A DNA stretch of 44,973 nt from an uncultured Clostridium sp. (GTDB taxonomy: Bacteria; Bacillota; Clostridia; Clostridiales; Clostridiaceae), in contig CACZYK010000013.1 in the NCBI GenBank assembly GCA_902785295.1, positions 1 to 44,973 of the forward strand, read 5' to 3'. A program made the translations under genes and the position numbers. Every line of letters starts with the position of its first letter. Position 1 is the first letter of the stretch. Below, piece after piece: positions 24,715 to 33,990 of this stretch. The notes beneath the pieces were generated by a model. It made no database searches and was not told where the DNA came from. It saw nothing but the letters and a program-made list of their open reading frames with translations.

Positions 24715-27306
24715 ATGCAGAAATTATTATTAAGACGTACAATAAGAGAATTAAAAGCAAATTTATTTCGTTATTTTGCTTTATTTTTATTAATAGCCTT
24801 ATCTATGTTTATGGTAGTAGGCTTAGTAGGTGCAGCAGAAAGTATTATTTACAATGTTAATAATATAGACTCAAAAAATAATCTAGAGGATGGAGAATTT
24901 GGAGTTTTTGTACCATTAGAGAAAGAAATAGTAAATGAACTTGAAGAAAAAGGGGTAAAACTAGAAGAAGTATTTTCTCAAGATTTTACTATGGAAGATA
25001 AATCAGTACTTCGTCTTATGAAAAATAGAGAAAAAATAAATCTTATAGAATTGTCAGAAGGAAATATTGCAAAAAAAGATGATGAAATAACAATAGAAAG
25101 AATTTATGCTACTGCTCATAAATATAAAGTTGGAGATATTATAGAAATTGGAGGTGAAAAATTTAATATAACTGGTATTGTAACAACACCAGATTATAAT
25201 AATTGTTTGAAAAATAGCAGTGATACATCTTCAGATGGAAAATTTTTTGGAACAGCTTTTGTAACAGAAAATGGATATGAAAAACTTTTTGCTAATGGAG
25301 AATCTGATCAAAGTGAAGAATATATTTATAGTTATATATTGCCTAAAAATATGAATCATAATGAACTAAAGGATTTTTTATTAGAAAAAAAACTTAAAGC
25401 AGAAGATATACAAAATGAATATATAGATGAAATAACTGAAGAGGCGGAAAAAGAAAAGTCAGAAATAACAAATAAGGTACAAAGTCTTGTAAATGGAATA
25501 GATGAATTAAAAAATGGAATGACCACTCTTACTAATGAAAATGAAAATATTCAACAAGCAACAAATTCATTAACAGAAGTTTTATCTAATATACCTAATG
25601 GAAATGAATATTTATATGGTATTACAAAATATTTAAATGGTACAGAAGAAATAAATAAAGGAATTCAAAAATTATCAGATGGTACAAAAGAACTTAAAGA
25701 TAAAACAGATGAAATATTAGAGGAAAATTTTTCAACTGAAATTGAAAATCTTACTAGTTTTGTTAAAGCAGAAGATAATCCAAGAATAAAAGCTTCAAAT
25801 GATGATGTAGAAATCAATATAACATTAGGCTTAGTAGTTGGTGTAATAGTATTAATTTTACTTACTTATGTAATATCAGTTTTTGTGGTTCATACAATTG
25901 AAAAAGAAAGCTCTATAATTGGAGCACTTTATGCATTAGGAGTAAAAAGAAAACAATTAATACTTCATTATACCTTATTGCCAGTAATTGTATGCTTATT
26001 TGGAGGTATTGTAGGAACTTTTATTGGATATTCAAATATGTCATTTTCTATTTATATAAATGATAGTTATAGATATTTTTCTATTCCTGAAATAAGCGCA
26101 ATATATAAAACATATTTACTTATATATGGTATTGTTATACCACCATTAGTTGCTATGATTGTAAATTGTCTTATTATTAGAAGTAAGTTAAATAAAACTG
26201 CCCTTTCTCTTCTTAGAAAAGAAACAAAAAAATTAAAAACAAATTCAATGATAATTAAAGGAAAAGGATTTGTTAGAACATTTCAAATACGTCAATTTTT
26301 AAGAGAAAAAAGAAGTTGCTTTGCAATTTTATTTGGAATGTTTGTTTCTTTATTAATACTTATAATTGGAATGAATACCTATGTAGTTTGTATAAATATG
26401 CAAAAAGAAAATAAAGAAGATGTAAAGTATGAGTATATGTATCAGTATAAATACCCAACTAAAACTCCACCAAATGGAGGCAGTGAAGCTTATGTGGAAG
26501 GGTTAAAAAAAGAAATTTTAGGCTATAATACTGAAGTTAATATTATTGGTTTAACAAAAGATAATTCATTTTTTCCTAAAATAAAAAGTGATAGTAAAAA
26601 TGAAATTAGTATTTCTACAGCAGTTGCTTCTAAGTATGGATTAAAAGTGGGAGATGAACTTTCATTAAATGATGAAATAAACGAAAGAATATATGGCTTT
26701 AAGATAAAAGAGATTGTTCCTTATTCTGTTGGTTTATGTGTTTTTATGAATATTGATAGTATGAGAGAATTATTTGAAAAAGATGAGGATTACTATAATG
26801 TAATTTATTCAGACCATAAGTTAGATATTGATTCAAATAGATTATATAATATACAAACTAAAGATGATGCTAGTAAAAGTGCTGATATTTTTATGGATAT
26901 GATGTGGAGTACTATTATAATGTTAATAGCAATGTCTATTCTAGTCTTTATTATTGTTATGTATCAGATGATAAAAGTAATGATAGAACGTTCCTCTTTC
27001 TCTATTTCTCTTATGAAAATATTTGGATATAGAGAAAAAGAAGTAAGAGCATTATATTTAGATGGAAATTTTATAATTGTATTAATAGGAACAATTATAT
27101 TATTGCCAATTGGAAAGTTATTTATAGATGCTATTTATCCATTTTTTGTAGCAAATATTTCTTGTGGAATTGATATGACATGGAAAATATCATTATATGT
27201 TGTTGTATTTATAGGAGTAATAGTATGTTATTTATTAATAAGTGCTATGTTAATGAAACAATTAAGGAAATTAACACCAGCAGATGTTTTAAAAGATAGA
27301 GAGTAA
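24715..27306 (+). CDS. ABC transporter permease, FtsX family, with large extracellular domain
   Basis: 863 residues. An N-terminal membrane helix (about 18-42) is followed by some 320 residues outside the membrane, including a helical region (about 240-345, SEITNKVQSLVNGIDELKNG and similar) likely to form a coiled coil. Three helices lie at about 365-490 (first FtsX domain), then another helix near 535 and a second soluble domain, and three final helices from about 735 (second FtsX domain, ending TPADVLKDRE). This is the duplicated FtsX permease architecture used for mechanotransmission or export rather than import. 26 bases after the ATPase gene; ribosome site AAGGGGAT. Probable exporter or resistance pump for the encoded metabolite. 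Confidence 0.9.
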   Translation: MQKLLLRRTIRELKANLFRYFALFLLIALSMFMVVGLVGAAESIIYNVNNIDSKNNLEDGEFGVFVPLEKEIVNELEEKGVKLEEVFSQDFTMEDKSVLRLMKNREKINLIELSEGNIAKKDDEITIERIYATAHKYKVGDIIEIGGEKFNITGIVTTPDYNNCLKNSSDTSSDGKFFGTAFVTENGYEKLFANGESDQSEEYIYSYILPKNMNHNELKDFLLEKKLKAEDIQNEYIDEITEEAEKEKSEITNKVQSLVNGIDELKNGMTTLTNENENIQQATNSLTEVLSNIPNGNEYLYGITKYLNGTEEINKGIQKLSDGTKELKDKTDEILEENFSTEIENLTSFVKAEDNPRIKASNDDVEINITLGLVVGVIVLILLTYVISVFVVHTIEKESSIIGALYALGVKRKQLILHYTLLPVIVCLFGGIVGTFIGYSNMSFSIYINDSYRYFSIPEISAIYKTYLLIYGIVIPPLVAMIVNCLIIRSKLNKTALSLLRKETKKLKTNSMIIKGKGFVRTFQIRQFLREKRSCFAILFGMFVSLLILIIGMNTYVVCINMQKENKEDVKYEYMYQYKYPTKTPPNGGSEAYVEGLKKEILGYNTEVNIIGLTKDNSFFPKIKSDSKNEISISTAVASKYGLKVGDELSLNDEINERIYGFKIKEIVPYSVGLCVFMNIDSMRELFEKDEDYYNVIYSDHKLDIDSNRLYNIQTKDDASKSADIFMDMMWSTIIMLIAMSILVFIIVMYQMIKVMIERSSFSISLMKIFGYREKEVRALYLDGNFIIVLIGTIILLPIGKLFIDAIYPFFVANISCGIDMTWKISLYVVVFIGVIVCYLLISAMLMKQLRKLTPADVLKDRE

Positions 27307-27326
27307 ATAAAAAGGAGATTTATATT

Positions 27327-29738
27327 TTGAAAAGTATTGTTGAATTTTTGAAAAAAAATGATACCTTAACAAAAGGTATAACTTTTGTGAATAATGCAAA
27401 TGAAGAATATTTTATGAGTTATCATGAGTTTATAGAAAAGGCAACTAAAGTTCTTGGATTTTTACAATCTAAAGGAATTAAAGAAAATGATGAAATAGTA
27501 TTTCAACTAGAAGATACAAGAAGTTTTCTTCTTTTCTTTTGGGCTTGTGTAATGGGGAAAATAATACCTGTTCCAGTTTTAGTAGGAAATAATGATGAAC
27601 ATAAAAGAAAAATTATAAAGATTTGGGAAAGGTTAAAAAAACCTTATATTGTAGTTGCAGAAAAAAATTTAGAAGTTCTTAGTAAAGAATTTAAAAGATT
27701 AGAACCAGATAGTAAAATTACAAAGGAATTTTCAGAAAGAAATATAATAGCAGAAAAAGCTCTTGAAAGTGAAATAGAAGGTAATATTATAGAAGCAAAT
27801 GAAGATGATTTATGTTTTATTCAATTTTCATCAGGTTCTACAGGAGATCCTAAAGGTGTAATGCTTACTCATAAAAACTTAATTACAAATACAGAAGATA
27901 TTATTAAGTTTTCAGGATTGAGAGAAGATGACACTATACTAAATTGGATGCCTCTTACACATGATATGGGACTTATAGGTTGTCATCTCTCAGTAACAAG
28001 AGTGGGAATGAGTCAAGTTATAATGCCTACAACTCTTTTTGCTAGACATCCACTTCTTTGGTTAAGCATTATAGACAGTAAAAAAATAACTGTATCTTGT
28101 TCGCCTAACTTTGGATATAAGTTAATTTTAAAGTATTGGGAAAGAAAGAAAAAAAGAGAAAAAAATATTAACTATGATTTATCTTCATTAAGACTTTTAT
28201 TTAATGGTGCAGAACCTATTTCTTATGAATTAGAAATGGAGTTTTTAAATGAATTTTCAAAATATAATCTTAATAAAAATTGTATGATGAATGTATATGG
28301 TCTTGCAGAAGCAAGTCTTGCTGTATCTTTTCCAAAGCCAGGGGAAGATATAATTGTTTATAATGTTGAAAGAGAAAGTTTAAAAGTAGGAAAGACTGCT
28401 ATTTTTACAGAAGAAAATATAAATTCAGTTAAGCTTGTAGATTTGGGAAAGGCAATTGGTAATCTAAAACTTAAAATTGTTGATGATGCGGGTAAAGAAT
28501 TGCCAGAAAAAACTACAGGATATGTTTTGATAAAGGGAGATAATGTAACTAAAGGATATTATCAAAATGAAAAAGCAACACAAAATACTATAAGTAAAGA
28601 TGGTTGGTTAAAAACAGGAGATGTAGGCTTTATTATAAATTCAAGATTAGTTATAACAGGAAGAGCTAAGGATATCATATTTGTAAATGGACAAAATTAT
28701 TATCCTCCTGACATTGAGAAAATTTGTGAAAACATAGATAAAATAGAATTAAATACAGTAGCAGCTTCTGGAGTAAGACTAAAGTCTAATGAAAGAGATT
28801 ATATAGCTATATTTATACTTTTTCGTGGTTCAATTGATGAATTTGTAGATATTTATATTAAAGTAAAGAGAACCCTTCAAAGAGTTTTAGGAATAGATGT
28901 AGATTATGTAGTTCCAGTTTTAAAAATTCCTAAAACTACTAGTGGAAAAATTCAAAGATTTACTTTAGCTAAAAAATTGGAAAATGGTGAGTATAATGAA
29001 ATTATAGATGAAATTGAAGAGAAGCTAAAATTAAAGAAACAAATTATGATTGAAAAAGTAAAAGAAAAAAAGTTTAAAAATGCGACGGAAGAAAGAATTT
29101 TTGAACTTTGTGCAGAATATGTTGACATGACAGATGCAAATGTATCAGATAATTTTTCTAATTTAGGTTTTACTTCTATGACATTAGTTAGACTTATGGA
29201 AGATATAAAAAGTGAGTTTGATAAAAAAATTATGATATCAGATCTTTTTGCATATTCAACAATAGAAAAATTAGCAGAATTTATAGAAAATGAAAATCAA
29301 TTAATAATAAGAAAAAATATATTTAAAAAAGAATTTATAAATAATAATGAAACAGAAGAAGTTCCCTTAGAATTTGAGATGGAAATTTCTAAGAATAATG
29401 AAGACATAATAATAAAGAAATTTTTAGACAAAGCATTAGAAAATAATAAGCTAGCTATTATTTATAAAGAAAATAATAACTTTTTAGAATGTTTTCAAGT
29501 TTCAAATGAGGAAAAAATTTTTATTGAAAGATTTTCTTTAGAAAGTCTTAATAGAGCAAAATTTTCTTATTATGAAAATGGATTTAGTGTATTAATTGTA
29601 GAGGGCTATAAAACAAGTGGAATGGAAGATTATTTTGATATTATTATTGAAATAATAGAAGCTAGATATGGAAAGATAATTGTATTTTCATTTTATAATG
29701 AAAAATTAAAAGCTTATTCATTATGTAAAAAGTTATAA
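27327..29738 (+). CDS. Fatty acyl-AMP ligase fused to an acyl carrier protein, with C-terminal extension
   Basis: 803 residues. Residues about 1-565 are an adenylating enzyme: ATP loop FIQFSSGSTGDPKGVMLTHK (about 164-183), then WMPLTHDMGLIG, CSPNFGYKL and YGLAEASLAVSFP, a pattern typical of FAALs that feed fatty acids to PKS/NRPS lines; KTTSGKIQR ends the domain. An ACP follows with its phosphopantetheine Ser617 in GFTSMTLVRLM. From about residue 655 a 145-residue tail has no family I recognise. Start is TTG 27327, set by AAAGGAG at 27311-27317 with 9-base spacing. It should activate a free fatty acid as acyl-AMP and load the ACP, starting the assembly line. Acyl-CoA synthetase activity is a less likely alternative. 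Confidence 0.88.
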   Translation: MKSIVEFLKKNDTLTKGITFVNNANEEYFMSYHEFIEKATKVLGFLQSKGIKENDEIVFQLEDTRSFLLFFWACVMGKIIPVPVLVGNNDEHKRKIIKIWERLKKPYIVVAEKNLEVLSKEFKRLEPDSKITKEFSERNIIAEKALESEIEGNIIEANEDDLCFIQFSSGSTGDPKGVMLTHKNLITNTEDIIKFSGLREDDTILNWMPLTHDMGLIGCHLSVTRVGMSQVIMPTTLFARHPLLWLSIIDSKKITVSCSPNFGYKLILKYWERKKKREKNINYDLSSLRLLFNGAEPISYELEMEFLNEFSKYNLNKNCMMNVYGLAEASLAVSFPKPGEDIIVYNVERESLKVGKTAIFTEENINSVKLVDLGKAIGNLKLKIVDDAGKELPEKTTGYVLIKGDNVTKGYYQNEKATQNTISKDGWLKTGDVGFIINSRLVITGRAKDIIFVNGQNYYPPDIEKICENIDKIELNTVAASGVRLKSNERDYIAIFILFRGSIDEFVDIYIKVKRTLQRVLGIDVDYVVPVLKIPKTTSGKIQRFTLAKKLENGEYNEIIDEIEEKLKLKKQIMIEKVKEKKFKNATEERIFELCAEYVDMTDANVSDNFSNLGFTSMTLVRLMEDIKSEFDKKIMISDLFAYSTIEKLAEFIENENQLIIRKNIFKKEFINNNETEEVPLEFEMEISKNNEDIIIKKFLDKALENNKLAIIYKENNNFLECFQVSNEEKIFIERFSLESLNRAKFSYYENGFSVLIVEGYKTSGMEDYFDIIIEIIEARYGKIIVFSFYNEKLKAYSLCKKL

Positions 29739-29751
29739 AGAGGAGAAGTTT

Positions 29752-30888
29752 ATGAGTTATGGTATTTTATTTACAGGGCAAGGGTCACAATTTTCTGAGA
29801 TGGCAAGAGAACTAATAGAAAAATATCCATTAGCAGCTGATATATTTAAAATAGCAGATAGTATTTTAGGATATTCCATTACTGATATATGCACAAAAGA
29901 AGAACTTTTCAAAGAAATGGAAAAAACAAATATAGCACAACCAGCTATATTTGTTTTAGAGTATGCTTTATATTCAGTTATGATGGAATTTTTAAAAGAT
30001 AAAGACTATATGCCATCTTTTATTGCAGGACATAGTCTTGGAGAATATACAGCTTTAGCTGCAGGAGGTGTTATGAGTTTTAAAGATACTCTTAAGCTAG
30101 TTAGTAAGCGTGGAACTTTTATGAGTGAATCGGCAGAAAAAAATAAAAGTACTATGATAGCTGTTACAAGCATTTCAAAGGAAATTTTCTTTTATATTGA
30201 AGAATATATTAAAAAAAATAATAATATTTTTTTAGCTTGTGAAAATAGTGAAAGACAAAAAGTTTATTCTTTAAAGGAAGACACGAAAGAAGATTTTATA
30301 AATTTTGTAGAAGAGCATAAAGGAAAAGCAAAGGTTCTTTCAGTAGAAGGAGGCTTTCATAGTCCTTATATGAAAAGTGCAGCAGAAAAATTAAATAGTG
30401 AGCTTAGAAAATGTTCTTTTTTAGAACCAAAGTGTAATATATATTCAAATACTTTAGGACGCATTTATAAATCTTCTGAAGAAATTAAAGAAGTATTACC
30501 AAAACATATTATAGAATGTGTTAAATGGGAAACTATAATGAAAAAAATAGAAAAATCTTCAACAAACTTAATTATAGAAATAGGACCTAGACCAATTTTA
30601 TTAAAGGAAATAAAAAAAGATATTTCTAATATAGAAATTTTACATTTAGGAGCAAATACTAATATTGTTCATGTTACTAAAAAAGTTAAGGATGAAATTC
30701 AAAATGATTATAAGGACAATATCAAAAAAATGTTGAGAAATATTGTATGTAGTAAAAGTGATGGAAAAGTAGAAACTTTAAAAAAACGTGAAGAGGCTTA
30801 TGAGTTATTTATGAATATGATATATAAAGATAATATTACTGCTGATAAGTTAGCTATTGCTAACAATATATATAATGAACTTTTTTAA
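29752..30888 (+). CDS. Stand-alone malonyl-type acyltransferase (FabD-like, trans-acting)
   Basis: 378 residues. Starts FTGQGSQFSEMA; nucleophile Ser95 in GHSLGEY, carboxylate-binding Arg120 in SKRGTFM, catalytic His203 in GGFHSPYM. The conserved Arg indicates a dicarboxylic acyl-CoA such as malonyl-CoA. About 75 residues beyond the FabD core (after IGPRPILLKEIK) form a Lys-rich tail of unknown role. The KS protein next door has no acyltransferase domain, so this enzyme must load its ACP in trans. 13 bases after the preceding gene, ribosome site GAGGAGAAG. Confidence 0.92.
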   Translation: MSYGILFTGQGSQFSEMARELIEKYPLAADIFKIADSILGYSITDICTKEELFKEMEKTNIAQPAIFVLEYALYSVMMEFLKDKDYMPSFIAGHSLGEYTALAAGGVMSFKDTLKLVSKRGTFMSESAEKNKSTMIAVTSISKEIFFYIEEYIKKNNNIFLACENSERQKVYSLKEDTKEDFINFVEEHKGKAKVLSVEGGFHSPYMKSAAEKLNSELRKCSFLEPKCNIYSNTLGRIYKSSEEIKEVLPKHIIECVKWETIMKKIEKSSTNLIIEIGPRPILLKEIKKDISNIEILHLGANTNIVHVTKKVKDEIQNDYKDNIKKMLRNIVCSKSDGKVETLKKREEAYELFMNMIYKDNITADKLAIANNIYNELF

Positions 30889-30924
30889 AAGAATAAGAAA
30901 CTTTTACATTTAGGAGATGAAGTG

Positions 30925-33900
30925 ATGAAATCTATTAATAATAAAGACATTGCCATAATAGGAATGGCTACTAATTTTCCAAGGTCTAAAAATCTAAAGG
31001 AATATTGGAATGTACTTAAAAATGGAGTAGATTGTATAAGGGAATTCCCTAAAAATAGAAAAAAAGATATAGAAGATTATATAAATTTTTTAGGGAAAGA
31101 AGATGAAGGATTTATTAAAGCAGGATTTTTAGAAAATATAGATATGTTTGATAATAAATTTTTTAACCTTACACCAAAAGAAGCTGTACTTATGTCTCCA
31201 GTACAAAGAATGTTTCTTGAAATAGCATATAAAGGCTTTTATGATGCTGGATATAATAAAGAAAAACTAAATGGAAGTAAAACCGGAGTCTATGTAGGTT
31301 ATATAGGTGATTATGAAGGATATATTTATAGAAATATGCTTCAAAATCTTACAGACGATTTTTCATCTATTGCTATGAGTGGAAATTTATCTTCTATTAT
31401 TTCTGGAAGAGTAAGTTATAGCTTTAATCTTAAGGGACCAAGCATTCTTATTGACACTGCATGTTCATCGTCCCTTGTTGCACTTCATAATGGATGTAGA
31501 GATATACATGATGGAATTTGTGATATGGCTTTAGTAGGAGGAATAAAAATTTGTATGCTTCCAACTAATTCATCAGAAAAGATAGGAATAGAAGCTATGG
31601 ATGGAAAAACAAAAGCTTTTGATGAAAAGGCAGATGGAACAGGAATAGGAGAAGGAGCTGGTGCTATAGTTATAAAATCACTTTCAAAGGCTGAAAGAGA
31701 CGGAGATTATATATATGCAGTAATAAAAGGAAGTGCCATAAATCAAGATGGAGCTTCAGTTGGTATGACAGCTCCAAATCCATCTGCTCAAAGGGATGTG
31801 TATTTACAGGCTTGGAAAAATGCTAGAATTAATCCAGAAGATATTTCTTATATAGAAGCTCATGGAACAGGAACAAAACTTGGAGATCCAATAGAAATAG
31901 ATGGACTTACACAAGCCTTTAGAAAATATACAGATAAAACTCAATTCTGTGCAATAGGTTCTGTTAAAACTAATATAGGTCACCTTTATGAAGCTTCAGG
32001 TATTGCTTCTATAATAAAAACAGTATTGGCACTTAATTTTGGAAAAATACCACCTAGTTTACATTTTGATATGCCAAATCATAAAATAGATTTTATTCAT
32101 TCTCCTTTTTATGTTGCTGGAGAGATAAGGGATTGGCAAAATAATGGGAAAACAAAACTAGCTGGAGTATCCGCATTTGGTTTTAGTGGAACAAATTGTC
32201 ATGTTGTCCTTGAAGAATATAATGGGAAAGCTAAACCTTATATGGAAAGTATAGAAGAAAGACTTGAGAAAAGCACTGAAGAAATATTTGATAATAAGAG
32301 ATATTGGTTTAAAACTAAATATATTTTATCTGGTAGTGAAAGAAAAAATGTTGTTACAAATAAAAAAGAAGATTTTAAGCTCATAGGAAAAGAAATATTT
32401 TCAGAATATGAAGAAAAAATAGGAAAACTATGGAGTAAGCATATGGGATATACAGAAATTAATATCTCTGACAATTTTTTTGAGCTTGGGGGAGATTCTA
32501 TAATAGCTACTAAAATAGTTTGTGATATACAAAAAGAAATATCTAGTGGAATTAAAAATTCAGATATATTTTCTTTTCCTACAATAGAATCATTATCTAA
32601 ACATTTAGAAAGCTTTCAAGGAAATAATAAGACAGAAATAGAAATCCTTCCTAAGAAGTCTTATTACAAGGCTTCTGCTGAACAACAAAGACTTTATATT
32701 GTTTATCAAATTGAAAATAAAGATGGAACATATAATATGCCATTTGTAGCAGAATTCAATAAAAAAATAGATAAAGATAAAGTTGAAAAATCAGTAAATG
32801 CAATAATTCAAAGACATGAAACTCTTAGAACAGGATTTTTTGAAAAAAATGGAGTTATATATCAAGAAATTAAAGAATTCCCTAATTGGAAGCTAGATTA
32901 TGAAAGTATAAGAGAAAATGATTTACAAAAGAAAATAAAAGAATGCCAAAAAAGTTTTGATTTAGGTGTTCCTCCTCTTATTAGGGTTAAACTTTTTGAT
33001 ACTGAGAAAAGAAGTGTAATTTTTGTAGATATGCATCACATAATTTCTGATGGTACATCAATGGGAATATTTATAAAAGAGCTTATGGTTTATTTTAATG
33101 GAGGAAATATGGAACCATTAACTGTTCAGTATAAAGACTTTTCAGTATGGCAAGAGAAATATTTAAAAAGTGAGACAGTAAAAAAACAAGAAACTTTTTG
33201 GAAATCTATATTTAAAGATGGAATACCTGTATTGTATTTACCAGAGGATTTTAAGAGACCTTCGATAAGAACAACAAAAGGAGGTTCATATTCCTTTAAA
33301 GAGTCAGAAAGAGTTAGAAATTTAGTTGAAGCTTTAGCAAAAAAGAAGGAATGTACACCATTTATTATACTTTTATCAGCTTATTATATAATGCTTCATA
33401 AACTTAGTAAACAAAGTAGTATAGTAGTGGGTTCACCTGTTTCAGGAAGAATACACTATCAATCTATACCTATGATAGGAATGTTTGTAAATATGATACC
33501 TTTTAAAGTAGATATTGATAAAGAGGACACAATGCTTCAATTTATAGAAAAAATGAAAGGTGTAGTTTATAAAGCTTATGAAAATCAAGAATGTCAATTT
33601 GAAACAATAGCTTCTCTTAATGTGAAAAATAGACCAGAAGGACGTAATCCTGTTATGGATGTACTTTTTGCTTATCAAAATATGGAGCTTCCAGAACTTG
33701 TATTAGATAACGATAAAGCTAAGACATATAATATAAATTCTGATTCAAAGTATGATTTGATGCTTGAAATTTATAATGAAGATAAAGGCTACAATCTTAG
33801 ATTTGAATATTATAGCGAAATTTTTAAGGAAGATACTATAAAAGAGTTTGCAAAGTTGTATAGTGATATACTTAATAAATTTATTGAAAATGAAAATACA

Positions 33901-33972
33901 ACTATTAAAGAAATTTGTATTGATAAAGAAAATAATAAAATAAATGATATTTCTATTGATTTTAATTTTTAA
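30925..33972 (+). CDS. Hybrid PKS-NRPS protein: ketosynthase - carrier - condensation domain
   Basis: 1015 residues from ATG 30925, eight bases after AGGAG (a GTG just before it is rejected). Ketosynthase about 8-430: Cys180 in DTACSSSL, His313 in EAHGTGT, His353 in KTNIGH; triad intact, so it condenses. No AT, KR, DH or ER domain. Carrier about 490-560 with Ser525 in LGGDSI. Condensation domain from about 575 with HHxxxDG seen as MHHIISDG (His705, Asp709), plus EQQRLYIVYQ, RHETLRTGFF, GSPVSGR and GMFVNMIPF, an LCL-like set. Expected role: extend the FAAL-loaded fatty acyl chain by one malonyl unit, keep the beta-keto group, and pass the chain to the amino acid on the next protein. Confidence 0.93.
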   Translation: MKSINNKDIAIIGMATNFPRSKNLKEYWNVLKNGVDCIREFPKNRKKDIEDYINFLGKEDEGFIKAGFLENIDMFDNKFFNLTPKEAVLMSPVQRMFLEIAYKGFYDAGYNKEKLNGSKTGVYVGYIGDYEGYIYRNMLQNLTDDFSSIAMSGNLSSIISGRVSYSFNLKGPSILIDTACSSSLVALHNGCRDIHDGICDMALVGGIKICMLPTNSSEKIGIEAMDGKTKAFDEKADGTGIGEGAGAIVIKSLSKAERDGDYIYAVIKGSAINQDGASVGMTAPNPSAQRDVYLQAWKNARINPEDISYIEAHGTGTKLGDPIEIDGLTQAFRKYTDKTQFCAIGSVKTNIGHLYEASGIASIIKTVLALNFGKIPPSLHFDMPNHKIDFIHSPFYVAGEIRDWQNNGKTKLAGVSAFGFSGTNCHVVLEEYNGKAKPYMESIEERLEKSTEEIFDNKRYWFKTKYILSGSERKNVVTNKKEDFKLIGKEIFSEYEEKIGKLWSKHMGYTEINISDNFFELGGDSIIATKIVCDIQKEISSGIKNSDIFSFPTIESLSKHLESFQGNNKTEIEILPKKSYYKASAEQQRLYIVYQIENKDGTYNMPFVAEFNKKIDKDKVEKSVNAIIQRHETLRTGFFEKNGVIYQEIKEFPNWKLDYESIRENDLQKKIKECQKSFDLGVPPLIRVKLFDTEKRSVIFVDMHHIISDGTSMGIFIKELMVYFNGGNMEPLTVQYKDFSVWQEKYLKSETVKKQETFWKSIFKDGIPVLYLPEDFKRPSIRTTKGGSYSFKESERVRNLVEALAKKKECTPFIILLSAYYIMLHKLSKQSSIVVGSPVSGRIHYQSIPMIGMFVNMIPFKVDIDKEDTMLQFIEKMKGVVYKAYENQECQFETIASLNVKNRPEGRNPVMDVLFAYQNMELPELVLDNDKAKTYNINSDSKYDLMLEIYNEDKGYNLRFEYYSEIFKEDTIKEFAKLYSDILNKFIENENTTIKEICIDKENNKINDISIDFNF

Positions 33973-33990
33973 AAGGAGTTTAGAAGAGTA

